From NCBI GenBank assembly GCA_039989475.1, contig JBDXHU010000012.1:62001-126000 (forward strand): a stretch of DNA of 64,000 bases, in the 5' to 3' direction. This DNA is from JBDXHU01 sp039989475 (GTDB taxonomy: Bacteria; Pseudomonadota; Gammaproteobacteria; Pseudomonadales; Halieaceae). Both the position numbers and the translations under genes were made by a program. The notes under the pieces are model-generated. The model ran no database searches, was not told the DNA's origin, and saw nothing but the letters and a program-made list of their open reading frames with translations. Below are positions 1-8,224 of the stretch, piece after piece (the first letter of the stretch is position 1; each line of letters begins with the position of its first letter).

Positions 1-692
1 CCGACACCAACAAACATCTCAACAAAGTCGGAGCCGGAAATAGAGAAGAAGGGCACCTTGGCCTCACCGGCAATGGCTTTCGCCAGCAAGGTCTTACCCG
101 TACCGGGCTGGCCCACCATCAACACACCGCGGGGTATTCTGCCCCCAAGGCGCTGGAATTTGCCCGGATCACGCAGAAACTCAACCAGCTCCTGCACGTC
201 TTCCTTGGCTTCATCAACACCGGCAACATCGGCAAACGTGGTGTGGATCTGGTCTTCACCCAGCAAGCGCGCCTTGCTCTTGCCAAAACTCATAGGACCG
301 CCACGGCCACCGCCGCCACCCTGCATCTGACGCATGAAGAACATGAACACGGCGATAATGATCAGTATGGGGAAACAGGCAACCAGCAACTGGGTCCAGA
401 GGCTCTGCTGCTCCGGCTTGCGGCCAATTATCTCGACTTTATGCGCCAACAGGTCATCAACCAGCTTGGGGTCTTCCAGCATCGGCCGGATGGTCTCAAA
501 TTGGGTATTATTGAAGCGTTCGCCACTGATGGTGAGCCCGTCAATGACCACCTTCTGCACCTGGTCACGCTGAACCTCTTCGATGAACTGGGAGTAGCCC
601 AGTTGCTCGGTCGGCTGCTGCATATTGAAATTCTGGAATACAGACAGCAATACCGCCGCGATAACCAGCCATAACAGTAAATTCTTTGCCAT
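1..692 (-). CDS. ftsH: FtsH AAA+ membrane zinc protease, N-terminal part
   Basis: Inner-membrane ATP-dependent protease that extracts and degrades membrane and regulatory proteins. Only the first 230 residues are in the window; the rest, with the HEXXH protease site, lies beyond base 1. The start MAKNLLLWLVI matches the family. A transmembrane helix is at about residues 4-20, a periplasmic domain follows, a second helix is at 101-121, and a Gly-rich linker leads into the AAA domain. The Walker A motif is GQPGTGKT (193-200), with Gln where most homologues have Pro. It lies downstream of rlmE on the same strand, the usual rlmE-ftsH order, with a gap of about 107 bases. Identity is certain; completeness cannot be judged. 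Confidence 0.96.
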   Translation of the reverse strand, partial: MAKNLLLWLVIAAVLLSVFQNFNMQQPTEQLGYSQFIEEVQRDQVQKVVIDGLTISGERFNNTQFETIRPMLEDPKLVDDLLAHKVEIIGRKPEQQSLWTQLLVACFPILIIIAVFMFFMRQMQGGGGGRGGPMSFGKSKARLLGEDQIHTTFADVAGVDEAKEDVQELVEFLRDPGKFQRLGGRIPRGVLMVGQPGTGKTLLAKAIAGEAKVPFFSISGSDFVEMFVGV

Positions 693-799
693 ATCGTTCA
701 AGGCCTTAACCTCTCTCTATCCCCCTGGGGGACGAACCGTCTAATATACTAAATACGCGCCAACAGCACCATGAGACCATAACGCATCTCAAATTAGCC

Positions 800-1423
800 T
801 CAGCCCTTGAAATCCCTGGCCAGCAGGTACACTTCCCGCGAGCGTGGCCGCGAGGCCGCGGGTTTGCGCGTCAGCACCTTGCCAAAACTGCCGCGACAAT
901 GCCGCAGCAGCTCATCAAAGCCCTCACCCTGAAACACCTTGCTCAGGAAAGCTCCACCCGGTCGCAACACCTGTTGCGCCATATCCAGTGCCAGTTCCAC
1001 CAGATACATAGACCGCGGCTGGTCTACCGCGTTCATACCACTCATATTGGGGGCCATATCTGAAATTACAAGGTCTGCCTGCTTACCCCCCAGGGCCGCC
1101 AGAATGGCCTCGAAGACGGATTCCTCCGTGAAATCGCCCTGAATAAACTCGACCCCCTCAAGGCTGTCCATAGGCAGGATATCGGAGGCAATTACCTGGC
1201 CGCGATCACCCACCAACTGGCTGGCTACCTGGGACCAGCCACCTGGCGCCGAGCCCAGGTCCACCACGGTCATGCCGGGTCGGATCAGCCGATCCTTGTC
1301 CTGGATTTCAAGCAACTTGTAACATGCCCTGGAGCGATAGCCGTCGCGCTGCGCCTGCTGCACGTAATGATCGTTGAAATGCTCCTTGAGCCACGATCTG
1401 CTGGAGGATTTTTTCTTTGCCAT
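800..1423 (-). CDS. rlmE: 23S rRNA 2'-O-ribose U2552 methyltransferase RlmE
   Basis: SAM-dependent methyltransferase (RrmJ/FtsJ) that methylates U2552 of 23S rRNA in the 50S subunit. The protein has 207 residues, against about 209 in E. coli. The SAM motif VVDLGSAPGGW lies at residues 53-63. The K-D-K-E catalytic tetrad is visible as K36, D122 (in SDMAPNMSG), K162 and E197. I chose the ATG at 1423 because it gives the family N-terminus MAKKKSSSRSWL; the frame stays open further upstream but runs into the divergent yhbY promoter region. It precedes ftsH, as in most gammaproteobacteria, and is divergent from yhbY. Confidence 0.96.
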   Translation of the reverse strand: MAKKKSSSRSWLKEHFNDHYVQQAQRDGYRSRACYKLLEIQDKDRLIRPGMTVVDLGSAPGGWSQVASQLVGDRGQVIASDILPMDSLEGVEFIQGDFTEESVFEAILAALGGKQADLVISDMAPNMSGMNAVDQPRSMYLVELALDMAQQVLRPGGAFLSKVFQGEGFDELLRHCRGSFGKVLTRKPAASRPRSREVYLLARDFKG

Positions 1424-1478
1424 TGCAACCCCGGACCGCGGGCCTACAATTTTACCCGCATTCGCGTAGAATACCGCG

Positions 1479-1494
1479 CCCCGCCTCCGCGGGG
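1479..1494 (+). other. GC-rich hairpin in the yhbY 5' leader
   Basis: A perfect 6-bp stem (CCCCGC / GCGGGG) with loop CTCC lies 16 bases before the yhbY ATG. There is no T tract, so it is not a terminator. A TAGAAT box at 1467-1472 just upstream could be the -10 of the yhbY promoter, which would put the hairpin at or near the 5' end of the mRNA. It could modulate yhbY translation or be chance in GC-rich DNA. Confidence 0.3.
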
Positions 1495-1509
1495 AAAGCA
1501 AGTAGTGGA

Positions 1510-1815
1510 ATGAACATGAGTAAACGAGACAATAAACAACTGCGTGCCATCGGCCACAAGCTCAAGCCGCTGGTAACCGTGGCCGGCAAGGGCCTGAGCG
1601 ACTCTGTTATGCAGGAGATAAACCGGGCCCTGGATGATCACGAGCTAATCAAGGTGAAACTGGTCGTCGGTGAGCGCAGCGCCAGGCAGGCCGTTGCCGA
1701 GGAAATCTGCGAACGTAGTGGCGCCGAGTTGATCCAGAGCATGGGCAACATACTGCTGTTGCTGCGGCGCGCTGCACAACCGGATCCGCGACTGTCCAAC
1801 CTGCTGCGGTACTGA
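1510..1815 (+). CDS. yhbY: YhbY family ribosome-associated RNA-binding protein
   Basis: Small CRM-domain protein of about 100 residues that binds pre-50S ribosomal particles. The conserved elements are LRAIGHKLKPLVTVAGKGLS near the N-terminus, which contains the GxxG-type RNA-binding loop, and the C-terminal LLRR region. Two in-frame ATGs lie close together, at 1510 (MNMSKRDN) and 1516 (MSKRDN), and either could be used. It is divergent from rlmE, a common arrangement, and is followed after 4 bases by an unknown small gene that probably shares its transcript. Confidence 0.93.
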   Translation: MNMSKRDNKQLRAIGHKLKPLVTVAGKGLSDSVMQEINRALDDHELIKVKLVVGERSARQAVAEEICERSGAELIQSMGNILLLLRRAAQPDPRLSNLLRY

Positions 1816-1819
1816 TCAT

Positions 1820-2161
1820 TTGGCGACCCTGCTCGAATTTCCCTCCCAGCGCGTACAGGGCCTGGCTTTCCTGCAAGAGCAGGTTCGCAAACTGCTAAGC
1901 GCACGCGGGGCCGATGAGGAACTCATTGAATTCGCCGCCGACACGGTGCGCAGGGTCTACGAACGCAGCATTGATGCTGAGAATTACAGCTTCAGCCTGG
2001 AACTGCCCACCGAGCTGTCTGATGCCGATGCAGCCGGGCTGAGCGAAGGCATCCGCCAGGGTATCGAGCAAATCAGGGAAGAGAATCACGCCGTGGTGGT
2101 AAGGCTAATCGCCGAACTGGTTATGGCCGAGGTCAAATTCTTCCAGGCCAACCGCGACTAG
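1820..2161 (+). CDS. Unknown small acidic protein downstream of yhbY
   Basis: A 113-residue protein with no family I recognise. It starts at TTG, 4 bases after the yhbY stop, with no clear Shine-Dalgarno, so translation probably relies on coupling. It looks soluble, acidic and mostly helical: an N-terminal amphipathic stretch (VQGLAFLQEQVRKLL), a middle rich in Asp, Glu and Ala, and a C-terminal helix ending MAEVKFFQANRD. There is no signal peptide, Cys pair or membrane segment. It converges on greA. Codon use resembles its neighbours, so it is likely a real gene, but its function is open. Confidence 0.65.
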   Translation: MATLLEFPSQRVQGLAFLQEQVRKLLSARGADEELIEFAADTVRRVYERSIDAENYSFSLELPTELSDADAAGLSEGIRQGIEQIREENHAVVVRLIAELVMAEVKFFQANRD

Positions 2162-2238
2162 CGCAAACCAAAAGAATCACTTAGGTGGCCTAGCGCCTCC
2201 CAAACACCTTAGTGGCGGAGCCTCCCAGCGGTTTTATA

Positions 2239-2715
2239 CTAAAGATGTTGAACCTGGTCGATTTCGTATTCGATATCACCACCGGGGGCGTTCACTACCG
2301 CCGTATCACCCTCTTCCTTGCCTATCAGGGCCCGCGCGATGGGGGAAGTTACCGAGATTTTGTTGCTCCGGACTTCGGCCTCGTCTTCGCCAACAATCTG
2401 GTAGCGAACCTCCTCATCGGTGTCCACATTGATCAAGTCCACGGTGACGCCAAAGATTACCTTGCCGGTCCTGGGTATCCTCGTTACATCGATAACCTGG
2501 GCCTCGGCCAGCTTGCCTTCGATCTCCATAATGCGACCTTCAGCAAAACTTTGTTGTTCACGGGCCGCGTGATACTCCGCGTTCTCTTTCAGGTCACCGT
2601 GTTCGCGCGCCTCGGCGATCGCCTGGCTGATCCGTGGCCGGTCCACCTTTTTTAACTGCTCCAGCTCGGCGCGCAAACTCGCTTCGCCGGCCACAGTCAT
2701 GGGCACTTTATTCAT
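2239..2715 (-). CDS. greA: Transcription elongation factor GreA
   Basis: Binds in the RNA polymerase secondary channel and stimulates cleavage of backtracked RNA. It has 158 residues, the standard length. The N-terminal antiparallel coiled coil carries the signature region REHGDLKENAEYHAAREQQ (about residues 37-55), including the acidic tip pair D41/E44. The C-terminal FKBP-like domain contains SPIARALIGKEEGD. Its ATG overlaps the carB stop by 4 bases, so it is translationally coupled as the last gene of carA-carB-greA. That order is common in pseudomonads and relatives. Confidence 0.97.
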   Translation of the reverse strand: MNKVPMTVAGEASLRAELEQLKKVDRPRISQAIAEAREHGDLKENAEYHAAREQQSFAEGRIMEIEGKLAEAQVIDVTRIPRTGKVIFGVTVDLINVDTDEEVRYQIVGEDEAEVRSNKISVTSPIARALIGKEEGDTAVVNAPGGDIEYEIDQVQHL

Positions 2716-5700
2716 ACCGCCAACCTCCCGTGCAAACCTTGCAGGTGTCGGACCTGATCTTCACCGGAGTGCTTCATCGCCGCACAAATCGCCTCCGCGG
2801 CAGCCAGTGTTGTGGTGTAGTAAACATGGTGAGATTCGGCGCTGGAGCGAATAGAAGCCGAATCGGCAATCGCCCTGCGGCCCTCAGTCGTGTTAACGAT
2901 CAGGTCCACTTCATTGTTCTTTATCATATCAACAATGTGGGGACGCCCCTCAAGCACTTTATTGACCTGGCGCACAGCTATGCCAGCGGCCTCCAGGGTG
3001 CCGGCAGTGCCCTCGGTTGCCAGCAGCTCAAAGCCCTGGGCAACAAGGTCCCGGGCAACGCCTACCGCTCCCGGCTTATCCACGTCACGCACACTGATAA
3101 ACGCGGTGCCACTGTCCGCCGCAGCGTGACCGGCGCCTAGTTGCGCCTTGGAGAAGGCCTCCTCAAAGGTATCTCCCGTACCCATCACCTCGCCGGTGGA
3201 CTTCATTTCCGGGCCAAGAATCGGGTCCACACCGGGGAATTTGTTGAAGGGCATGACCGCTTCTTTGACGCTGTAGTAGGGTGGCACTACCTCTTTAGTG
3301 AAGCCCTGCTCCGCCAGGCTGGTACCCGCCATGCAGCGCGCCGCCACCTTGGCCAGGGACTTGCCAATGCACTTGGAGACAAAGGGCACCGTACGCGAGG
3401 CCCTGGGATTCACTTCAATGACGTAGATTTCTTCATCCTGCCAGGCCAGCTGCACGTTCATCAGGCCTTTCACTTTCAGCGCCCTGGCCATCTGCTTGAC
3501 CTGGTCGCGCATGGCGTCTTGCACAGAGGCATCGAGACTGTAGGGCGGCAGTGAACAAGCTGAGTCGCCCGAGTGTACCCCGGCCTGCTCGATGTGTTGC
3601 ATGATCGCACCAATGACGACTTCCTCGCCGTCGCTGACCGCATCGATATCAACCTCGATCGCCGCATTCAGGAAATGATCCAGCAAGACCGGCGAGTCAT
3701 TGGAGGCCTGTACCGCATCACGCAGGTAGCGCAGCAGCTCTTCCTCCCGGTACACAATTTCCATGGCGCGACCGCCGAGCACATAGGAAGGCCTGACCAC
3801 CAGCGGATAATGCAGGTCAGCGGCAGCCGCCAGCGCTTCCTCGGTGCTGCGCACGGTCATATTGGGTGGCTGCTTCAGGCCCAGCTTTTCAATCATCTGC
3901 TGGAAGCGTTCGCGGTCTTCAGCTTCATCGATGGCGTCCGGCGTGGTGCCAATAATCGGCACGCCTTCCGCCTCCAGCTCACGCGCCAACTTCAGCGGTG
4001 TCTGTCCGCCGAACTGGACAATCACGCCCCTGGGTTGCTCCAGCGCCACGATTTCCAGCACGTCCTCCAGGGTCACCGGCTCAAAATACAGGCGGTCAGA
4101 GGTATCGTAGTCGGTCGATACGGTTTCCGGGTTACAGTTGACCATGATGGTTTCATAACCATCCTCGCGCATCGCCAGCGCGGCATGCACGCAGCAATAG
4201 TCAAATTCAATACCCTGGCCGATACGGTTGGGACCGCCACCCAGCACCAGGATCTTGTCGCGCGCCGTCGGCGCCGCCTCGCACTCCTCCTCGTAGGTGG
4301 AGTACATATACGCGGTATCCGAGGCAAACTCGGCGGCGCAGGTATCCACTCGCTTGTACACGGGACGCACACCCAGGCCCTGACGATGTTTCCTGACGGC
4401 ACTCTCCGGCACCGCCAGCAGCACCGCCAGGCGCTGGTCTGAAAAGCCCTTGCGCTTGAGGCGGTAGATTGCCTCCCGATCCAGGTTTTCCAGGTGAACG
4501 GTCTTCAGCTGGTTTTCGCTCTCGATCAAATCCAGTATTTGCACCAGGAACCAGGGATCAACACCACTCAGGCGATAGACTTCGTCGATACTCATACCCG
4601 AGCGCAGCGCGTCGGCGATATACCAGATGCGCTCCGGCCCCGGGTTGGTCAAGTGGCTGACCAGTTCATCACGGGCCTCGGGCGCGTCCAGGTCGAGCAT
4701 GTGCTCGAATCCGGAAGAGCCAACCTCGAGGCCGCGCAGGGCCTTTTGCAGAGACTCCTGGAAAGTACGACCGATAGCCATCACCTCGCCTACAGATTTC
4801 ATCTGCGTGGTCAGGCGCGTATCCGCACCCTCAAATTTTTCAAAGGCAAAGCGTGGCAGCTTGGTGACCACGTAATCGATGCTGGGCTCGAAGGAAGCCG
4901 GTGTGGCACCGCCCGTTATTTCGTTCTGTAATTCATCCAGGGTGTAACCAATCGCCAGCTTGGCAGCGACTCTGGCAATGGGAAAGCCAGTGGCCTTTGA
5001 CGCCAGGGCTGAAGAGCGGGACACCCGCGGATTCATTTCAATAATCACCAGTCGACCCGTCTTCGGATCCTGGCCGAACTGCACGTTGGAGCCACCGGTT
5101 TCAACACCGATCTCGCGCAGCACCGCAAGCGATGCGTTGCGCATAATCTGGTATTCCTTGTCGGTCAGGGTCTGGGCCGGAGCCACGGTAATAGAGTCGC
5201 CCGTGTGCACGCCCATGGCGTCGAAGTTTTCGATGGAGCAGATAATTATGCAGTTGTCATTCTTGTCCCGCACCACCTCCATCTCGAACTCTTTCCAGCC
5301 AATCAGTGACTCGTCAATCAGTAGCTCGTTGGTCGGCGACAGGTCCAGCCCGCGGTGGCATATCTCCTCAAACTCCTCGCGGTTGTAAGCGATACCGCCA
5401 CCGGAGCCGCCCATGGTAAATGAGGGCCGGATAATGCAGGGGAAGCCAATTTGATCGAGCACCTGCTGTGCTTCTTCCATGCTGTGCGCCAGCGCCGCCC
5501 GCGGCGTTTCCAGGCCGATACGCTTCATGGCCTGGTCAAACAGCTGCCGGTCCTCCGCCATATCAATGGCTTCCTTGGTGGCGCCGATCATCTCAACGCC
5601 ATATTTATCCAACACCCCTTCGCGGGCCAGGTCCAGCGCGCAGTTCAGTGCGGTCTGGCCACCCATGGTTGGCAGCAATACGTCCGGTCGTTCCTTTTCA

Positions 5701-5933
5701 ATAATCCTGGCCACGGTCGACCATTCCACCGGCTCGATATAGGTGGCATCAGCCATGGTCGGGTCGGTCATAATGGTGGCCGGGTTGGAGTTAACCAGAA
5801 CGACCCGGTAGCCCTCCTCGCGCAGCGCCTTGCAGGCCTGGGCACCGGAGTAGTCGAACTCACAGGCCTGGCCGATCACAATCGGACCCGCACCCAGGAT
5901 GAGCACACTCTCTATGTCAGTACGCTTTGGCAT
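2712..5933 (-). CDS. carB: Carbamoyl-phosphate synthase large subunit
   Basis: Makes carbamoyl phosphate from bicarbonate, two ATP and ammonia channelled from CarA, feeding arginine and pyrimidine synthesis. It has 1073 residues, the full length. Two homologous ATP-grasp halves are visible: the first starts ILGAGPIVIGQACEFDYSG and the second LVLGGGPNRIGQGIEFDYCC near residue 560. An allosteric MGS-like domain forms the last 130 residues or so. The start is MPKRTDIESVLILG, 5 bases downstream of carA, and the stop overlaps greA. Regulation is probably through the carA leader. Confidence 0.98.
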   Translation of the reverse strand: MPKRTDIESVLILGAGPIVIGQACEFDYSGAQACKALREEGYRVVLVNSNPATIMTDPTMADATYIEPVEWSTVARIIEKERPDVLLPTMGGQTALNCALDLAREGVLDKYGVEMIGATKEAIDMAEDRQLFDQAMKRIGLETPRAALAHSMEEAQQVLDQIGFPCIIRPSFTMGGSGGGIAYNREEFEEICHRGLDLSPTNELLIDESLIGWKEFEMEVVRDKNDNCIIICSIENFDAMGVHTGDSITVAPAQTLTDKEYQIMRNASLAVLREIGVETGGSNVQFGQDPKTGRLVIIEMNPRVSRSSALASKATGFPIARVAAKLAIGYTLDELQNEITGGATPASFEPSIDYVVTKLPRFAFEKFEGADTRLTTQMKSVGEVMAIGRTFQESLQKALRGLEVGSSGFEHMLDLDAPEARDELVSHLTNPGPERIWYIADALRSGMSIDEVYRLSGVDPWFLVQILDLIESENQLKTVHLENLDREAIYRLKRKGFSDQRLAVLLAVPESAVRKHRQGLGVRPVYKRVDTCAAEFASDTAYMYSTYEEECEAAPTARDKILVLGGGPNRIGQGIEFDYCCVHAALAMREDGYETIMVNCNPETVSTDYDTSDRLYFEPVTLEDVLEIVALEQPRGVIVQFGGQTPLKLARELEAEGVPIIGTTPDAIDEAEDRERFQQMIEKLGLKQPPNMTVRSTEEALAAAADLHYPLVVRPSYVLGGRAMEIVYREEELLRYLRDAVQASNDSPVLLDHFLNAAIEVDIDAVSDGEEVVIGAIMQHIEQAGVHSGDSACSLPPYSLDASVQDAMRDQVKQMARALKVKGLMNVQLAWQDEEIYVIEVNPRASRTVPFVSKCIGKSLAKVAARCMAGTSLAEQGFTKEVVPPYYSVKEAVMPFNKFPGVDPILGPEMKSTGEVMGTGDTFEEAFSKAQLGAGHAAADSGTAFISVRDVDKPGAVGVARDLVAQGFELLATEGTAGTLEAAGIAVRQVNKVLEGRPHIVDMIKNNEVDLIVNTTEGRRAIADSASIRSSAESHHVYYTTTLAAAEAICAAMKHSGEDQVRHLQGLHGRLAV

Positions 5934-5938
5934 GGCGG

Positions 5939-7081
5939 TCAGGCACTCCCTGCGGTTTGTTCGAGTAACTCGATGAAATGTTCAAACAGTGGCGCCGCGT
6001 CATGTGGCCCGGGGCTGGCCTCGGGGTGCCCCTGAAAACCAAAAGCCGGCTTGTCGGTACGATGGATGCCCTGCAGGGAACCATCAAACAGGGACTTGTG
6101 GGTAACCCTGAGCAGCTCCGGCAGCTTCGCCTCGTCAACCGCAAAGCCATGATTCTGGCTGGTGATCAGCACCGTGCCGTCGTCAAGATTCTGCACCGGG
6201 TGGTTGGCGCCGTGATGCCCGAATTTCATTTTTGCGGTGCCGGCGCCACTGGCCAGCCCCAGCAGCTGGTGGCCCAGGCAAATACCAAAGATGGGAATGC
6301 CGGTTTCCAGCAGCTCCTTGATCGCGGCAATCGCGTAGTCGCAGGGCTCGGGATCGCCGGGGCCGTTAGACAGGAAAATGCCATCGGGTTTGAGCGCCAG
6401 CACTTCGCTGGCCGGAGTCTGGGCCGGCACCACGGTGAGGCGACAACCACGGTCTACCAGCATGCGCAGAATATTGCGTTTGACCCCATAGTCGTAGGCA
6501 ACCACATGCCAGGGCAAATCTGCCTCGTCCAGGCTGGGATAGCCTTCGCCATGGCGCCAACTGCCTTCGGTCCAGGCGTAGGCAGCGTCGACCGTCACTT
6601 CCCTGGCCAGGTCCATGCCCTTGAGACCGGCAAACCCCCGCGCCTGGGCCAGCGCATCTTCTTCATCAATGTCAGCACCTGCCATCAGGCAGCCATTCTG
6701 GGCGCCCTTTTCCCGCAGGATGCGGGTCAAGCGTCGGGTATCGATATCGGCGATAGCGACCACCCCGCGCTCAGCCAGGTATTCGCCCAGGTCCTGCTCA
6801 TTGCGGTAATTACTGGCCATCAGGGGCAGGTCGCGAATCACCAGGCCCGTGGCCCAAATCGAGGCGGACTCCTCATCCTCGCCAGTGGTTCCAGTATTGC
6901 CAATATGGGGGTAGGTCAGGGTAACAATCTGGCGGGCATAGGAAGGGTCGGTGAGTATCTCCTGGTAGCCCGTCATGGCGGTATTGAATACTACCTCGCC
7001 AACGGAGGTGCCCTCGGCGCCGATGGCTATACCTTTGAAAATACTGCCATCCTCAAGGGCCAAAATGGCTGGACTGCTCAA
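5939..7081 (-). CDS. carA: Carbamoyl-phosphate synthase small (glutaminase) subunit
   Basis: Glutamine amidotransferase subunit that supplies ammonia to CarB. It has 380 residues. The class I amidotransferase triad is present: the nucleophile Cys in FGICLGHQLLG (about residue 270) and the His/Glu pair in FQGHPEASPGP near the C-terminus. The start is a TTG at 7081, supported by GGGGAG six bases upstream; the same frame has an upstream stop, and no ATG fits. The TTG overlaps the stop of a 28-codon leader frame that crosses a terminator hairpin, which points to attenuation control. It is followed directly by carB. Confidence 0.97.
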   Translation of the reverse strand: MSSPAILALEDGSIFKGIAIGAEGTSVGEVVFNTAMTGYQEILTDPSYARQIVTLTYPHIGNTGTTGEDEESASIWATGLVIRDLPLMASNYRNEQDLGEYLAERGVVAIADIDTRRLTRILREKGAQNGCLMAGADIDEEDALAQARGFAGLKGMDLAREVTVDAAYAWTEGSWRHGEGYPSLDEADLPWHVVAYDYGVKRNILRMLVDRGCRLTVVPAQTPASEVLALKPDGIFLSNGPGDPEPCDYAIAAIKELLETGIPIFGICLGHQLLGLASGAGTAKMKFGHHGANHPVQNLDDGTVLITSQNHGFAVDEAKLPELLRVTHKSLFDGSLQGIHRTDKPAFGFQGHPEASPGPHDAAPLFEHFIELLEQTAGSA

Positions 7082-7164
7082 GCAAATCTCCCCGTTATTC
7101 CGCTGTCATCGCCAATAGCAGGCACATTTCGCGCGCCCAAAAAAAGCGAGATGAATATCTTCAT
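7078..7164 (-). CDS. Possible carA leader peptide (28 codons)
   Basis: A short frame begins at an ATG inside the ascending arm of the carA leader terminator. It runs through the T tract and ends at a TGA that overlaps the carA TTG start (the bases read TTGA). The peptide begins MKIFISLFLGAR and ends ITGRFA. It has no convincing Shine-Dalgarno. The layout resembles the E. coli pyrBI leader frame, which crosses its attenuator and stops at the structural gene. It is a candidate only; translation could instead be incidental. Confidence 0.4.
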   Translation of the reverse strand: MKIFISLFLGARNVPAIGDDSGITGRFA

Positions 7165-7173
7165 CTCGCTTTT
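7139..7173 (-). terminator. Intrinsic terminator in the carA leader (attenuator candidate)
   Basis: A perfect 10-bp stem (arms 7146-7155 and 7160-7169) with a 4-base loop is followed on the minus strand by seven T. It lies between the predicted carA promoter and the carA start, about 60 bases before the TTG. A terminator in this position can only act on the car leader transcript or on antisense read-through, so attenuation is the simplest reading. The plus strand has a weaker four-T tract, so it could also stop rightward antisense transcription. Confidence 0.75.
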
Positions 7174-7213
7174 AGGAATTGTGTCTGGCACTGGCTTACA
7201 CCGACTTGTCTGG

Positions 7214-7249
7214 CCCAGAAAATACGTCTCTGAACGTGTGTATTCTGGG
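7214..7249 (-). promoter_or_regulatory. 5' stem-loop of the carA leader
   Basis: On the minus strand CCCAGAATAC (7249-7240) can pair with GTATTTTCTGGG (7225-7214), leaving one small bulge and a 14-base loop. It starts at about the predicted transcription start, just ahead of the terminator hairpin. This is the position of a pausing hairpin in attenuators such as pyrBI. The structure is seen in the sequence; the pausing role is inferred. Confidence 0.45.
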
Positions 7250-7255
7250 ACGGCG

Positions 7256-7284
7256 ATTCTACGGGATAGGCTGGGTACTGTCCA
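7256..7284 (-). promoter_or_regulatory. Predicted sigma-70 promoter of carA-carB-greA
   Basis: The -35 box TGGACA (7284-7279) and -10 box TAGAAT (7261-7256) each match five of six consensus bases and are separated by exactly 17 bases. Predicted initiation is near 7249, giving a leader of about 170 bases that holds the stem-loop and terminator. No ArgR or PurR box was recognised around it. Confidence 0.65.
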
Positions 7285-7351
7285 CTAAAATGGCTTGCTA
7301 TCGGGCGGCAAAGCCCTATGATTCTGCTGTTCGAAAACAACAGGTAACAAC

Positions 7352-8224
7352 ATGTCCTTTTTCGCAGGGAAAATTGCCGTCATTACCGGCGCTGGCTCCG
7401 GCATTGGCCGCGGCCTTGCCGTCGCCCTGAACCGCGCGGGTTGTGTGCTGGAACTCTCCGACATCAACACCGAGGCACTGGTGGAAACCAGGGCGGCGCT
7501 GGAGCGCAAGGAGCTCGCCTTCCACCTGGAGCAGGTCGATGTTGCCGACCGCAGCGCCATGGAGCAGTGGGCCGCCGCTGTCGGTGAGCGCCGGCAGCGG
7601 GTAGATATTGTGGTTAACAATGCTGGCGTGGCCCTGGGCGGCAACGCGGAAGACAACAGCATCGAGGATATCGAGTGGTTGATGGGCATAAACTTCTGGG
7701 GCGTGGTTTACGGCTGCAAGGCATTCCTGCCCTGGCTGCGCAAATCCCCGGCCGCTCACCTGGTCAATATTTCCAGCGTGTTTGGCATCATTGCCGTGCC
7801 GACCCAGTCTGCCTACAACGCCGCCAAGTTTGCCGTGCGCGGCTATACTGAGGCCCTGCGCCAGGAGCTGGCCGACAGCAGCATACATGTCTGCTGCGTA
7901 CATCCGGGCGGCGTGCAAACCAATATCGCCCGTGCCGCGCGCACAGATCACGACGCCGAACAGGCCGCTGAATTCGCCGACCGCTTCGAGGAAATGGCAA
8001 AGACCTCTCCCGACTCTGCCGCGGAGCAAATCATGAACGCCATGCTGCGCAGGAAAAAGCGCCTGTTAATCGGCCACGACGCCAAACTGATCACCCTGAT
8101 CAGTCGCCTGTTCCCGGTCAGCTATCCGCGTGTGCTGGGCTGGTTCAGCGGCACCGATGTAAAGTCTATCGTCGAGGGCAAGGAGCATGCCCCTGGCAAG
8201 GAACCAGGAGTCCAGCAGCAATGA
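7352..8224 (+). CDS. SDR family oxidoreductase
   Basis: Classical short-chain dehydrogenase/reductase of 290 residues, NAD(P)-dependent, probably acting on an acyl or alcohol substrate. The cofactor motif TGAGSGIG is at residues 12-19, followed by NNAG (about 90), a catalytic Ser in NISSVFG, and YNAAK (about 150). The C-terminal extension (RRKKRLLIGHDAKL onward, about residues 230-290) is typical of SDRs that act on lipids near membranes. The ATG is preceded by CAGGT. Its end overlaps the next acyl-CoA dehydrogenase by 4 bases (ATGA), so the three genes to 10534 look like one operon. The substrate cannot be read from sequence. Confidence 0.88.
   Translation: MSFFAGKIAVITGAGSGIGRGLAVALNRAGCVLELSDINTEALVETRAALERKELAFHLEQVDVADRSAMEQWAAAVGERRQRVDIVVNNAGVALGGNAEDNSIEDIEWLMGINFWGVVYGCKAFLPWLRKSPAAHLVNISSVFGIIAVPTQSAYNAAKFAVRGYTEALRQELADSSIHVCCVHPGGVQTNIARAARTDHDAEQAAEFADRFEEMAKTSPDSAAEQIMNAMLRRKKRLLIGHDAKLITLISRLFPVSYPRVLGWFSGTDVKSIVEGKEHAPGKEPGVQQQ

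Noticed and set aside
2162..2238. GC-rich imperfect repeats between the unknown gene and greA as a bidirectional terminator
   Set aside because: No stem of adequate length with a T tract could be drawn.
5978..7288. 436-codon open frame on the plus strand opposite carA
   Set aside because: Antisense to a clear carA with no family-like protein; long shadow frames are common in GC-rich DNA.
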